This document shows positions 9,881 through 23,800 of a stretch of DNA of 64,000 bases, one piece after another. Source of the stretch: Psococerastis gibbosa (Eukaryota > Arthropoda > Insecta > Psocodea > Psocidae); NCBI GenBank assembly GCA_963971405.1, contig OZ020484.1:34928770-34992769 (forward strand), in the 5' to 3' direction. How positions within the stretch are numbered: the first letter of the stretch is position 1; the number at the start of each line of letters is the position of its first letter. A program made the position numbers and the translations under genes. The notes beneath the pieces were generated by a model that was given only the letters and a program-made list of their open reading frames with translations, was not told the DNA's origin and searched no databases.

Positions 9881-12800
9881 CTGAAAAAAAAAAAAAAAAT
9901 GCGGATAATCATTTCAACCATTATTTATATCTCTGCGCTCTGTCCCTTTTCAAGGTCAGAAATTCGAAAAAAAAACAATGTACGTTAACATGAAACTGAT
10001 AGGAACCGAATTACACACTGTAGCTTCACTTCAGAAAGTATCTATAGTACCTACAGTATTTCACTATAGAAATTAATAAAATAACAATTGTTTTAAAAAA
10101 AAATAAATTACTCGTGACTTCGTGGTGTTTCATTTTAATAAACAAACAAAAACTTATTGCTTCATAAAAACCTTGTTATAACAACTATAACTGGAATTAG
10201 TAAAACCCAAATAATCGTTAAAAAATTAACTTTGTCTACGAAACCCACTGGTGTTAGTACAAAACCCTGTGTTTAGATAAAACACAAAGTTTTTGATTGT
10301 TTATTTAGCAATTGTTTATTTTTTACAATAAGGGTACTTACTACTCACATAACTACAGTAAATGGTAAAGTCAGAGAATATAGAAATCGAAATAAAATGC
10401 ATATATATATAAATAAATAATGACTTTATTATACTAGTAGGTAATTTCAGTGTATGTAATTTCAATTGCATTTCATATTTATTGATATTTACATGTTACA
10501 TTTTTATTCTCCCTAACTTAAAGTACACCTAAATAATACTATATATTGTATAATATTTGGCTGGGATGTAGGCGCCTCTTGTACGACTCATTTATTGAAT
10601 TTCAAGTCTTCAACATGTATCTCGTCGAACTGAGTTACGGCAAATTATGCAGTCTGCACTTGTATAGAAAATTGAACATATGGCCACAAATGTAATATAA
10701 TCCAACGCACGCCAGCCTAATAAGTACCTATTTAAGGCAAATCTTCACTTGTATAGAAAATTGAACATGCGGCCACAAATGCAACATAATCGAACGCACG
10801 CCAGCCTAATAAGCATCTAAGGCAAATTATGTAGTCTGCAATTGTATAGAAAATCGAAGATACGTCCACAAATGCAACATAATCGAACGCACGCCAGCCT
10901 AACAAGTATTTAAGGCAAATTATGCTTACTGTACTGCATACATTTTTTAAAACGCTTACCAGAGAGCTGAACAAATCTCTTGATTTAAACTGGTTAAGCG
11001 CTCACAGGGTTATGAGGAAAAATGGTATGTGATCCCGCAAGCAGTCATGCAACCATTTACAAGCCAATTCTGTGCTTCCTGTTTTTAATTGCCTTTCAGA
11101 TGTTTTTAAAAGTTACCTACCCCTTTTTACTAGATCTGTGTTTTTTTTCGAAATTGTAGTAGCTACAACGACCCGTGGGAAATCATTGTCCATAGATTTA
11201 CAATATCTTGTTCTGCTACGATTTTCCTCTCCTTGGGAAGGTCCGAAATATTGTCAATCGGGTTTGCCATAAATGACCGTAGCTTTGTTAAAATACTTTA
11301 GGCTACAGATTCTTAAATTATGCCTCTGGCTCGCGGAACACAAGCCGATAGCCAACAAAATGAATAATCTACCCGTGAAATTTGGCATATCAAAGTACTG
11401 TTAAATAAAATAATGTTAGGATGGAATGGACCCCGGCCTACTTATAGTTGCCAAACCCCATCGGTTTTCGGACGTTACTGTTATTGTTTCCGTACGAATT
11501 TTCGGCCATTGGCAAATTAGTACCTGGATGTCAACCCACACAATAGGCAAACTGGGATAAGCTTCCCATTGACACAATACAGGTGTAAGGATGACTTAAA
11601 TCATGCGCGGGTACAAGTGATGAAAGTACGGTACTGTCTTAAAATAACATAGGTTATTATAAAGTAAAATGGAAAAAAAAATTACTTTGCCGGAAGCTGA
11701 CTATAGATTTTACAGTATTACGAGTAAAACGGAGGGGGAAAACCCCTGTAAGTGTAAACATCAAATATCTAATGAAATATCAATCGTAGAGTTGTCAAAA
11801 ATATCAGGACCGGTAGAAATTTTTTTTCTTAGCATTTTGATATGTGAAATGTACCTGTTTCTAACATAGATTGGCCATAATAATAAAATTTGATTTGTAC
11901 AAAAAACGATTGGTGTGGTAGTCCCGAGGAAAGAGTTCAAGAACTGTGGCCAATTCGTGTTAGTAAATGCCACATATCGAAATGTAGAGGAGCATTTTAG
12001 CGGCTATTTCTGATTATTCTACGATCGATATTTTTGTACAAAATACTTTGTACAAAAAAACACGTAGGTACTTTGATTTGCCCTTGTTGTCTATACAGAA
12101 GTGGAAGATATATACAATTCAGTTGCGATAAGCAAACGGGCTTATAAGATGACATTACTATAATTATTATAATAACGTATTTTATTGTACAAAATAGTAC
12201 ATTGTACCTATTTCAATGTACAAACATAAAAATTTATAAATTATAAAACTATATAAATATACAAATTAAAAGTTTGTGAAACAAAGAATAGTGGTTTATT
12301 TAATTTAGTGGGCTACGCATAAATAATAATTAAGTAATAAAATAAACTTACGTGGGGTCGGCAAGTAGCACTTCGTCCGTTTGGAGTGCAACCTGTGAAG
12401 CAACCAAATGCTGAGTTAGTGACTAGCACGTGACACAATCGTAAGCCCATTAGTGAGCGGCACGTTGACTTTCCTAGCCATGGCTTTTCGGTATCATTTT
12501 CATAATGTTTATTGCTACGTGTTTTAATTTTTTCAGAACTAGAATTTTTTATCCCCATATTTTAAAATTCGAGGAATAATGGCCGAGTCGAATCTTATCA
12601 CCTAAGATTTAGTTATGATTACCGGTTCGGTTTATTTGAAACCATTTTACTAACTATAACCTCTATTTCTTTTCCAGTGAACCAATATTGAGTTTGCGCT
12701 GCCGCTACAAGTACTCTACTTAAATCTAAACGGGAGCCTGAAGGAGCACCATTTCTCTCACCAGTAAAGAGGAATCCACATGACAACATACCGTAACTAC

Positions 12801-15800
12801 CTACGATAATTACCTTAAACTTAATTCGCCCTCAACATTTAGTGTGTTAGTGCAATTATTTCTACTTTTAGTGCTACTTTAATGGCGCATATATTCACAG
12901 GCAAGGCTCTAAGACCCAATTTGAATTTTTTACTTAGGTATTCATTATAGCCCAAATGAGTTGATTTATTTTTAAATTTTTGGTGCGTTTCTATTTTCCC
13001 TTCTCTGGTGTTAGTTGTTGTGAGTTAAAGTTGAATACGCCAGTGGCGGACATACTGCGCACTGAGTGGCTCTCACTGCCTGCCACTTACTGTTGGAGCC
13101 TCCTTCAGAGTCGCATCCACCGTCCGCCTCTGTTTGATTCTGAAAATAAACCCAACCCTTCGTGTTACTAGTCTTTATTACACGATTAAAAACACTAATT
13201 AACTTTAATTTTCTGTATTAGGGTCTAATATCAGTCTAAATGTCATACCACTTATTGGCATGGTGGTATGTCGCCGCCTGGCTGTGACACAACTATTTGT
13301 CATCAGTGTTAGAAACGAATAGTACAGCAAAATGTCCGTCTCATGTTCAGAATACGAGCAACATTTTCAACGGTCTACTGCCATCATTCCCTGGTGAATT
13401 ATTTTGAAAATGATCCGTTTGAGCATTCCAATGCCTTAGGATAGGTAAGAAAATCAATATAGGCAACGATATACCACTGTTAATAAACTAGTCTTGAAAA
13501 GAGTACGTTTCATTTGTTTGTTTACCGCTTGCATTGACTGCAACATTGTTTTTAATCTGGAAACTTCGTCTCTAAGCTCCCTTATAGTGCGAATCTTGGG
13601 GTCTTCGTTGACTATTGGCTGATTGACTATCCTTTTCGTTCTTTTAGCATAGCGTAGAGTATTTATTGTGTCGTTGTAGCAGTTGCTTGCAGGGGAAACA
13701 GCTGGAAAGCAAACAGTAGGGTATTACAATATCGTTTCCCACGGTAAAGTTCCTTAATTGTTGTTAAGTTACGGTGTGTGGCAGTTGTAACCAAATATAC
13801 AGTTGTAACAATAAAATGTGAAATATGCTGGATAAGGTATAGTAGCTGATGGGTTACAATACGTTTCTTGCAAAAAGTAATTGTAACTATTTGAAAATAA
13901 ATAAATAAATGTGATTGTTTTAAACTGTGGAATTCGTGGACCAAAACGCGGGAAGACCTGGGGCAGCCGTGATAATGACGTCACATTCCAAGACTATCGA
14001 GTTAAGAGTGTACATACAGCCCGTAGGAAATTGGCAGCCCGAAATTTAATACTTTTTATTTTTTATTTAATTAACTAAGCATGTTATTAAAGATTTGGCT
14101 CATCAAAGTTGTAGAAGACTACTTCATGCATCATATTATAAGATATTTTTAATTTTCGAAATTGTAGTTTTTTCATAAACATGCAAATATTTGATATACA
14201 ATAACTTTCACGTATAATCGATTTTATAAAATAACTACAATTTCGAAAACTAAAAATAGCTTATTATATGATGCATGAAGTAGTCTTCTTTAATAACATG
14301 CTTAGTTAATTAAATAAAAAATAAAAAGTATGCAATTTCGGGCTGCCACTTTCCTACGGGCTGTACACTCTTAATGTTTTATGTAACCGTAACGAAAGGG
14401 TTTTCATTGATTTTTTTGGAAAATGGCCATGGCAAAGTCGGTTCAAACATTAAAAACACTTTGCAGTTTCTTATTGTACAAATTCAACAATTTGAACACA
14501 TCAAAAGCTATTTTTGGCATGTGTTGTTTGATACGAATGTGGGAAGAATCAGGCGTGATGCTGTCAGCCCAAAGAAATCCTAGTGTTACTTATCTGTTAC
14601 TGAATCTTTCTAACTAACTTACTTATGTATTAGAATATGTTTCCAAAAATTGTCAAATATAATATGCTTTCTTTTTCTTAGTGAGTAGCTGTCTGTGTAA
14701 TAGAGATTCTGGAATCTTACTTGCTATCATGATCGTGTTGGAATTTCCTCCCAGAGTGTCCTTTAGAAGCCACGTCAACACGGAATCCCGATAAGGGACG
14801 AACGGCTGCCAGCATTTTTCCCATGAATCGCAGCTTTCAGCTGAAAATTGTTAGGTTGAATATTATTGGCTAATGAGAGACTGATTTAAGTGAAAATGAG
14901 GATATAGGCAAAACTGGACTTGGTGGGATTCGAACCCATGATCTACGCCTAACCGGGGCGTTGTCTTAACAGCTGGACCACTAGCCCCGACAAGCGCAAT
15001 TCATTCTAAATCCTCGACATATATGCACTTATTGACATGATTCGTATTGCTAAACTGGTTAGCGTGGGTTCGAATCCAGCCAAGTCCGTTTTGTTCTATA
15101 TATTCTAATTTCGGTTATAACGAGGAGGTTACCTCTTCAACCAAAGTTAATTTAATGTCAGTGTTATATACCTACCATAAACTGGTAGGCTACTGCCATA
15201 TACTGTATAGAGACTGAGTCACACTTTAATTAAAAATTCTGTTAAAATATCATAGTCATCGCAGATTTTAAGCTCGCGGAAACCCACAATATTCGTATGT
15301 TGCAGTTCTGTTTGGCTACTGCACTTTTGACGTTTTTTAATTTATAGGTATTGTTTTTTCCCTCTTCAGTCGACCTATTTGAACTAAATAATTTTTATAA
15401 GTACTGCATCTGGTTTATTGTATTATTCTTACTACTACTACTAACTACTACTGCTACAGTACTACTAGTAGTCTAGTACTTGTTTCACGCGATTCCTGCT
15501 TTTATGGTGAGCACAAAGTTTGGGTCGATTGCCACCGTCTTCTGAGTACTTGTATCTCTTACCTAATGCTGATATTACATTTCCTAATGTGACAAGAGAC
15601 TTGTTGATGTTGGCTCCCTCTTTTAGTCTCTCACGATTTTGAACACCACTCGCCCGTTCACTGGAATTAAAATTTCTGTTATGCTCTTCATGCTTACCTA
15701 CTTGTATATTTGATTCCCAGGGTCCAGAGAGAATTAATTAAACTATTGTTCCAACCTGCGATAATTGGTCTTTTGCAAGGCGAGGCACTAACAATGAGTT

Positions 15801-17822
15801 TATCTGTGAAGACAGCTCGAACAGCATGGCCCCGTAGAAGAACATTGTGGCAAACCTTTTGCTTTGAAATTCTTGTATATTTGATTCCCACTAACTATTG
15901 GACGAACCTGCGATAGTACGTTTTTTTAAGCCGAAGCACGAACAAAGATTTTATCGGTGAAGACAGCTCGAACAGCATGGCCCCATAGAAGAACATTGTG
16001 GCAAACCTTTTGCTTTGAAATTCTTTTTTTAAGTCAAAGCACGAACAAAGATTTTATCGGTGAAGACAGCTCGAACATGAAATGGCCCCGCGTAGAAGAA
16101 CATGTGACAAACCTTTTGCTTGGAAATTCTTGTATATTTGATTCCCAGGGTTATTAATTTAACTACTGTACGAACCTGCGATAATAGGTCTTTTACAAAA
16201 TAGGTCTTATTAAGAGGCAATTGGACACCACACTAGAATTTTTTGTACAAAGTCAAATTTCTCATGAAATATCAATCATAGAGCCATAAGTGATATTCCA
16301 TAAAGTAGAAGAAATGCTCCTGAACATTTTAATACATAGTATGTGGCCGGCACTATCACCGTTTGGCCACAGTTTTGAAGGTGTGGACCTAACCTAATCT
16401 TGTATTTTTTCAAAAAGCGCCGGTTGCATGCTATGCATTAAAATGCAGAGGAGCATTTCTTCTACTTTATGGAAATTTGTGACTCTACGGTTGATATTAC
16501 ATTAGAAATTCGACTTTGTACCAAAATGTGTAGCCTGATTTGCTCTTAACCAGTACCTAAAATGACATTTGTTTATTTCATTCTTTGTTTGTCATAAATC
16601 GAGCACCTATAGATATTATAAATAAATAAATAAATATAATTTCACGTTTTATTGTTTTTCATGTTTTTCTGATCCAACAATCTTGTAAAACGTTACGTAC
16701 CTTTTGGTTTCCTTTGCGACTTCTTGTAAACTTCCAGTATTGACAGCAAAATAAAAATGTAAAAGTAATATAAACACCTTGGGGCGTTAAATTTTAGTCT
16801 AAGCTACAATACACATAAAGTGTTTCAGTTCCAACCGCACACTGGCGATATGGTCGATTATAAAACCCAATTTCCATTGCATGACTTTGATACACATATT
16901 CAATTTGATTTTGAATACGATGCTGAGAATCGTCATATTGTGTTGAATGCCTTGCCCGTGTTGCGATTACATTTTATAATATCACATTTTTAAACTGAAA
17001 CTTATGGGACTACACCCTAGAAATTGTGTACATCGGACACTATGAATAACCTCCCTCGTAGTTATGTTCGTGAGTTATACCAGAAAAATCCGTGCGTATG
17101 CGCGAATCGCTCGCAACGTACTATCGCTCAGTGTAACTGTAACTCAAGTTTGGTATAAAAATCATTCTAGTTACAGTAAGCAGTTATTTCATTTTTATTA
17201 AATTATTTATTTCAATTGCATAAATGGATTGGAGTAGATAATGGGCATTGTACCGATTTTATAGAATTTCAGTAAGTCCGCGGGGTAAATAATGTAGTCT
17301 CTTTTTTTGAGAAATATTGTTTTTCTTGATGTCTTCGAAGCAATATTCTTAGATGTCTGTAACCGTGGTCCGAGAAATTAATTAATTTCGCCAAAAAGCG
17401 TTATTTAAAGAAAATTTGGAACGCTTTACCTTTAGGACATTGTGGCTTACCAACAAATTTTACCCTCTTCGCATACGCTACATAAATAATGGTTGCCTAC
17501 TGCCTGACCAGGAATTTAAAGAATTTATACCTACTGGCTACTATACAGTACATAATAAATAATAATAATTGTGTATTGACCAGATATTTCACAAATATAT
17601 TTAAGATAAAATAAATAATAAATTTCCGACAGTACCTACATCATTAACTGATGGGAATGAGCGTAAGCCCATATAGCCCAAAACCTTAACTTAGCCTATA
17701 TTGTATCCTAATTCAATTTTTTTTTATCAATTGTTCACCCTCTTCAAATAATGGCAAGGGACCCAAAGAAGAAAAATGTATTATCTAAATTTATGTAATT
17801 GAATTTATTTTGGGAATTACAC

Positions 17823-17871
<49 letters not shown>

Positions 17872-20800
17872 TAAAAGCAATTTTAATTTTGCCATAAATT
17901 TTGCCCTACTCGAAGCTCGCTGTAACTCGACATATTCATAAAATGGAAGAGAGATAGTATGTTTCACTCCTTTCACTTCTCCTTGTTTCCCATGCGAAAC
18001 GTAGACATTTTTTTTAGCCTCCCTGTACTATTTCGAAACCTAAACCAAAATAGTAAAATCATACCTTCCAGCGAGGTCTACTAGATGAACCTTACTGACT
18101 TTCGCAGTATGATCGCTGAGCTGTTTGAATTTAATAGTGAACACAGCATGACTTCTACTGGAATGGACGTTGCTTTCTGTTTCTGCTGTGCTTCTCTTTC
18201 TGTTGCCACGTGCAAGCAAATTTAGTAGCTCTTCTTCTCCCTGAACTACGTGCTCACTCAAACCTAAAAAAATTATCAGTTTAGCTTCTTAACATCTAGT
18301 TAGAGAAAGGACAAAACTACCAAATAGACCCACTACAATTTTATATAAACCGGCCTCCGTGAGTTGGGAGTCCTTAGATGCCAGATCGAGGAGCGTCGTA
18401 CAAAACTGAGATGATTGAAGGAGTATTGTTGAGCAGGTCAAAGCCCGTCAAGGGCTGCAGAGCAAAAAGAAGAAGAAGAGTGATGCTGTGTATGAACTGT
18501 CCTTCACTATTTGGTTAGATCAAATCGTTATAACTTGCGGATTAAAAAAAATAAAATATGTAAACCAACTGATTTTGGATTGATGATGAATGGAAAGAAC
18601 TTAGCTGCAGTGTTGGAACCTATAGCCGTGGCAAGTGGAGGCTTTAGAATTTGGTTACGAATTGCTTATTTTCTTGTTTTAATGGATGATTATTCTGCCT
18701 TTGTTCGGGGTTACCTGGCAAGAAGGTTTTTTTTAGTCAAATTAATTATTTTATGACTGAAGCACATACCTTGTACATAAGGCCCCAATTTTGGATGTTC
18801 TCTGACTCTAAGTGAGAACCCCGGTGAAGGGCTTGCGTCTTCGTCGATGAGCAAGTCTTGAACTCTTTCGTTGTAGATCTCGAGGAAACTGTGGGCATAT
18901 ATTCTCTAGTCACTATCCTATAGCGCTAGTTTTCATTAAATCGGGAGTAGTCTAAGTTGGTGGAGAGCGCCATTGTTATCTTTTGAGAGTTAAGTAATTT
19001 CCTTCTAACCATGTTAAAATCGCAGGTTTGCGTGTTTCTACGTGATAACAACACCCTTTTAGTACTTCGAGCAACGCCAAAATAAAGTGCGATGTGTTTC
19101 TCTGCCTTGCTGTTGTAGTTATATATTATCGTACGTAGCGGGGGAGTGCGAAAAAGAGAATTTTCTTTCAATTATTATTCAATATCGCAGGTTTCCGAAG
19201 TGCGCTACAGACATTAGTCAAACATACCTATGTAATTTCCTAAATTTCCGGATATTACGATATTATTATGTTTATAGGCATCAGGCCCCGAAAAAATTGC
19301 TTGTAAAGACCGGGGACCGTCATAGCAGCAATTGCCGTTAGTAAACCATCAAATAAAAAGAATCTATCTATAATACTATGTAATAACGTGCAATCTTTTT
19401 GGCAATTTGGTTTACGGACGTCATAACAAAAAAAATTAAATAAATTGTTGTTGAATAAGCAATGACAACCACACTAAGATGCGGAGTAACGGATGAGCGT
19501 CACACTTTTTCGTGCATGCACCCAGTGTTCCAGCCAGCGCTCATCGATTTATTAGACGTTGTCACGTCAACAATACTATTACAATTGCATCATTTTGTAA
19601 ATTTGAACCCAAATGAGAATTATTAAGCGAATTCAGGCAAAGTAAACAGCAGCCTGGGAGATTCCGAAATAAATTTGAAAACTTCACACATCGATGTGCT
19701 GCGTTGAAGTTTGTAACGAGTTTACTAACTGATTGAACTTTAGTATATACACAATCATTTTTAATTAAGCTGAGCTAATTGTTTCTCGAGGGTTTGATAA
19801 TTAGCTGCGATAGGTTAGATTGCTTTCTCCGCGAATCCTATAAATTCAAACTTTAGAAACATTGTATCTAACTCACATGCAATGCTTTATTCCAGAATTT
19901 GATGTCAATGACAAAATCTTCGGATGAGGTTATAACATTCTTGATGGCATCAGCTTCTGTATAGTTGGGTGAGGGGGGGGGGATGTAATCATGGTCATTC
20001 CTTTCATAGCAATGATTTGACAAATTGCTTATGTCCCTTGGACAATTATTATGTGTACAATTAAATTATTACGAGGGTCGTGTAAAAAGTAAGGATCCCA
20101 AGTCCCAACGCTGTACACTCGCCACGCGAGATGCTAGGCAAAATCCGGCTACACCGCCTTGATTGATGGTCCCTCCTCTCCATTGCCACTACCGGGAGCG
20201 ATCGCTACGACCATCCGTGCGGGCCTTACAGCCATCCGCGACGGAACCTGCTATCGTCGTCACCGCCCGGTGTGTTGGTACCGAGGCGTCTTGCTTATCG
20301 AGTTTATGCCTAAAGGGACCACAATAAATTCAGACAGGTACTGTGTGACGTTGATGAAACTCAAAAGAGCCATCCAAATCCGGAGAGGAAGACAAACCAA
20401 GGGCGTTAGGCGGCACCACGACAACGCATGTCTCTCGACAGACCACCGCCCTACTGGACAAATTCGGCTGAAAATTGCTTAATCATGGCCCCTACAGCCC
20501 TTATCTTGCTCCCAGCGACTTCTACTAGTTTCCGAAAGTGAAGCAACACTTGGGTGGGCAACGGTTCAGTGCAGACTACAGATGAAGAGGTGAAGGAAGC
20601 GGTCACTAAGTTCGTCGGTGGCCTGGCGGCAGAACTCTTCGAAGCGGGTTTTCAGAAGTGGATAACTCGTCATAAATGCGTAGAAAAATCTGGCGACTAT
20701 GTAGAAAAATAGTTTAAAGTACAATCTTTCAGATGGTATGCATATTTATTGCAATAAAAATTGCCTTATGCCTGTAAAAAATGTGGGAACCTTACTTTTT

Positions 20801-23800
20801 ACATGACCCTCGTTTTATCATTATCATGTGCGCGAGGACAATTTGAATTTCGCGCCCAAATCCGTTGCATGTACCGTAGTTATGTGTGCGCGCGCAGTAG
20901 AGAAAATCAAGTACAGTATCACAGTAGTCACGTAGCGGTATGCCCAATTTTCCAACTTAAATAATCATCATAATAATTCATACCCCTCCCTGTTATTAAC
21001 AGGCGATAATAATTTGAACTTAGCCTACGTAGGTACCTACTTTCAATGTTATAGCTACAATTTCATTTTTTTATTGCCTCCAATATCTAATTCATCCCAT
21101 TTACAAAAGCTGAAGAAGTCATGTTGGGTATATCAAACCAAAATGGCATATTTGTCGTCCGTAATAGCTGCTGTTAATAGTCATACAACAGTTGGCAAGA
21201 CTGTATACAATAACACCGACCTATCGACTCTCTGCCGGGATTGTCAGAAGCTGTATACGAGTAATTTAACGAAAAAAAATTAACGAGTTTGCGATTCATG
21301 ATTGTCATATTTTTAACCCGATTCGTTTGGATCGTGAAAGTTTTTGTCAGACGTGTCGTGAAGATTGAAGCCAGATTTAGATATGTGAGTGCTGCGTGCC
21401 GCTAGTCGGCGGTGATTGATAGTGATTGATTCACCCTTATCCCATACCAATAGGTGTTGTAATCTTAACACATGTCTTCAAGGGCGTCGCCAGCACTCGG
21501 GTCAGAGGGGCGCTTTTATAATACTAGCTGGTTTTAGGCACGCTCACTTAAATAGCATATGTATACGCCTGCCAGATTTATTTTTCTAAACACCGGGAGG
21601 TTTCAGTTCGGCCCATACAGTATCGTATATACGGTACTGTATTTTTCTTTTTTTCGACTAGTAGAAGTAGCTTCAAAAATATTGGCATCACTCCATAAAC
21701 TATTTCCCATTCGGTATTAATTTATTAGCTCTCAACCTTGTTCATAAATAGAGGGTACAGGTAGAACATTTAGATTTTACAGGCGAGGAACGCAATTGCA
21801 CACAAGGGGGGCCCGGGGAAGTATTATAGAAAATAGGCCTGAAATGGTGTTGCTTTTACGCATATTGATAGCAATAACGTTCAGATTTTACATGCGATGA
21901 ATTAAGTAGGCAGTTGCAAACAAGGGGGGGCCCGGGGGTCTCCCGCGGTTGACATTTTTTGAAAAATCGGTCTGAAATAGTGGGGTTTTACGCATTTTGA
22001 TAGCAATAAGATTTAAATTTTACAGGCGATGAATACAATTGCACAGAATTCGATTAAAATTTCAACTTAATCGTAAAATTAAATCACTCCATATCGTGTC
22101 GTAAAAAACAAGGAGATTTTCTGGGTCATTTTCCAAAACCGGGAGATTATGGCCTCCCGACAACATTCATCCCTGAGCCGGGAGATTGGGCTGAAAACCA
22201 GGAGCCTCCCGGGAAAACCGGGAGGTATGGCAGGCTTACATATGTACTGAATGTTAGTTATATTAAACAATTGCGTAAAGATGTTGTTGTTGTTGTTTTC
22301 CAACACCTGCTTTCAGCATTTCTGCTTTAAGCAACCCTGTCAGCCTGGCGGGGGGAGTGAGTCTGTTTATTAACTTGCGGCACCCTAACGCCAGACTCCT
22401 TCACCTCAGGGAGAAGGGGAGCTGACTAACGGGATGGACCTCTGAATTGTAGTGGATTCCGAACCACTTGGGGAACTTAGTAAAGTCACGCGATTAATTC
22501 GGAAATGACCGGGACTCCTCGACACACACTCAGACTGACTATTATAGTCTCAGCACGTTTTCATGTCCTACCGGTTTCCCCTGTCAACGCAACGCTGTGC
22601 ACACTTCCAAGTTTCCCGCGGTTTAGAATAGGCTCTGTTCTGTTGGGTTCAACTTGGTAGTTGGTATGGCATTCGTAAACATATAAAACCATAGAATCAT
22701 TAAATTGAACCTATACATTTTGCACCTCTAATCCCTAAGGGGGGGGGGGCAGTAAACCTCTTGGGGGAGCAACTGCCCCTCCCTAATTCCTGCTCATAGC
22801 TGGGAAGCACGCATTTACAGTAGGCTAAGTCAGAATGGCCCAGGAGGCGTAGTACTGGGTAGCTAGCCAACTTATTACCGGGGTTAAAAATGTAAACAAA
22901 TGATTTTTAAAATGCAATTGTTTACATTTTTAATCCCGGTTATAAGTTAATTTGGTAGCTCGTGCTACGGCGCAGGTTATTTCCGTTTTCTGTGAAGGCA
23001 ATAAAATAATTAAAATACAACAGTAAATAATACCTATGCTTTAGCTATTTCGGTTCAGACTGTATACGACTGACACATTTTCAAAGAACCGGTCCGAGTT
23101 TACTCGAACATGCTTTCCAATTTATCAATTAGTAGGGAGAGAAAATGAATAATTTCATGGTAAATAATTTTCCTACGGTTAAATTTCGGATATCTCGGGG
23201 GGGGGGGGGGGGGGGGGGTGTCCACCTGACGTCACTGGAGGTGAGGTAACCTCAATATGTTTAAAACACATTACAACACAGTAATAATGGCAGGGCAGGC
23301 AATGCATTTCAGCGTGAAGTTTCTATCATTTTTAAAAAAAAAAATTTTTGCGCAAAAGCAAATAGGTTTTTGGGAAAGCCAACTGTCCGGTTTCGTTACT
23401 CAACTTAACACCTAAAACATGCCTGAAGGTAGAAATCATCGATAGAAAAGTTTCGCAGAAATATTATTTTTTAGTCATTTTTCATTGAAATTAAGTTATT
23501 TTTATTTTTTTACCCCCAGAAGCAAACTATCAAGGGGTAAGCGACTCCCCGAATTTTATCAACATTAAGAACGACTAGAATATATGTGAATTTAAAAGAA
23601 ATCGTTGGAGCCGTTTTTGAGAAATATTTTTTTTTGACGTTTTTTTTAGAGTTTTTTGAGAATGAAACCCCCCAAATTGAGTTAGCCCCAAATAAAAAAA
23701 ATTGTCTCGAGGTATGATTTTTGTGAACCTACATGCTGAATTTCATCAAAATCGACCGAGTAGTTTGCCCGGAAATCGATGCACAGACAGACAGACAGAC

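Noticed and set aside
12313..12558. 81-residue minus-strand frame as an independent coding exon
   Set aside because: Most of it is intronic. Only 12352-12392 has splice sites, and its correct phase joins it to the kinesin in another frame.
20159..20482. 107-residue frame as a stand-alone gene
   Set aside because: It is part of the broken mariner transposase, enclosed by matching terminal repeats.
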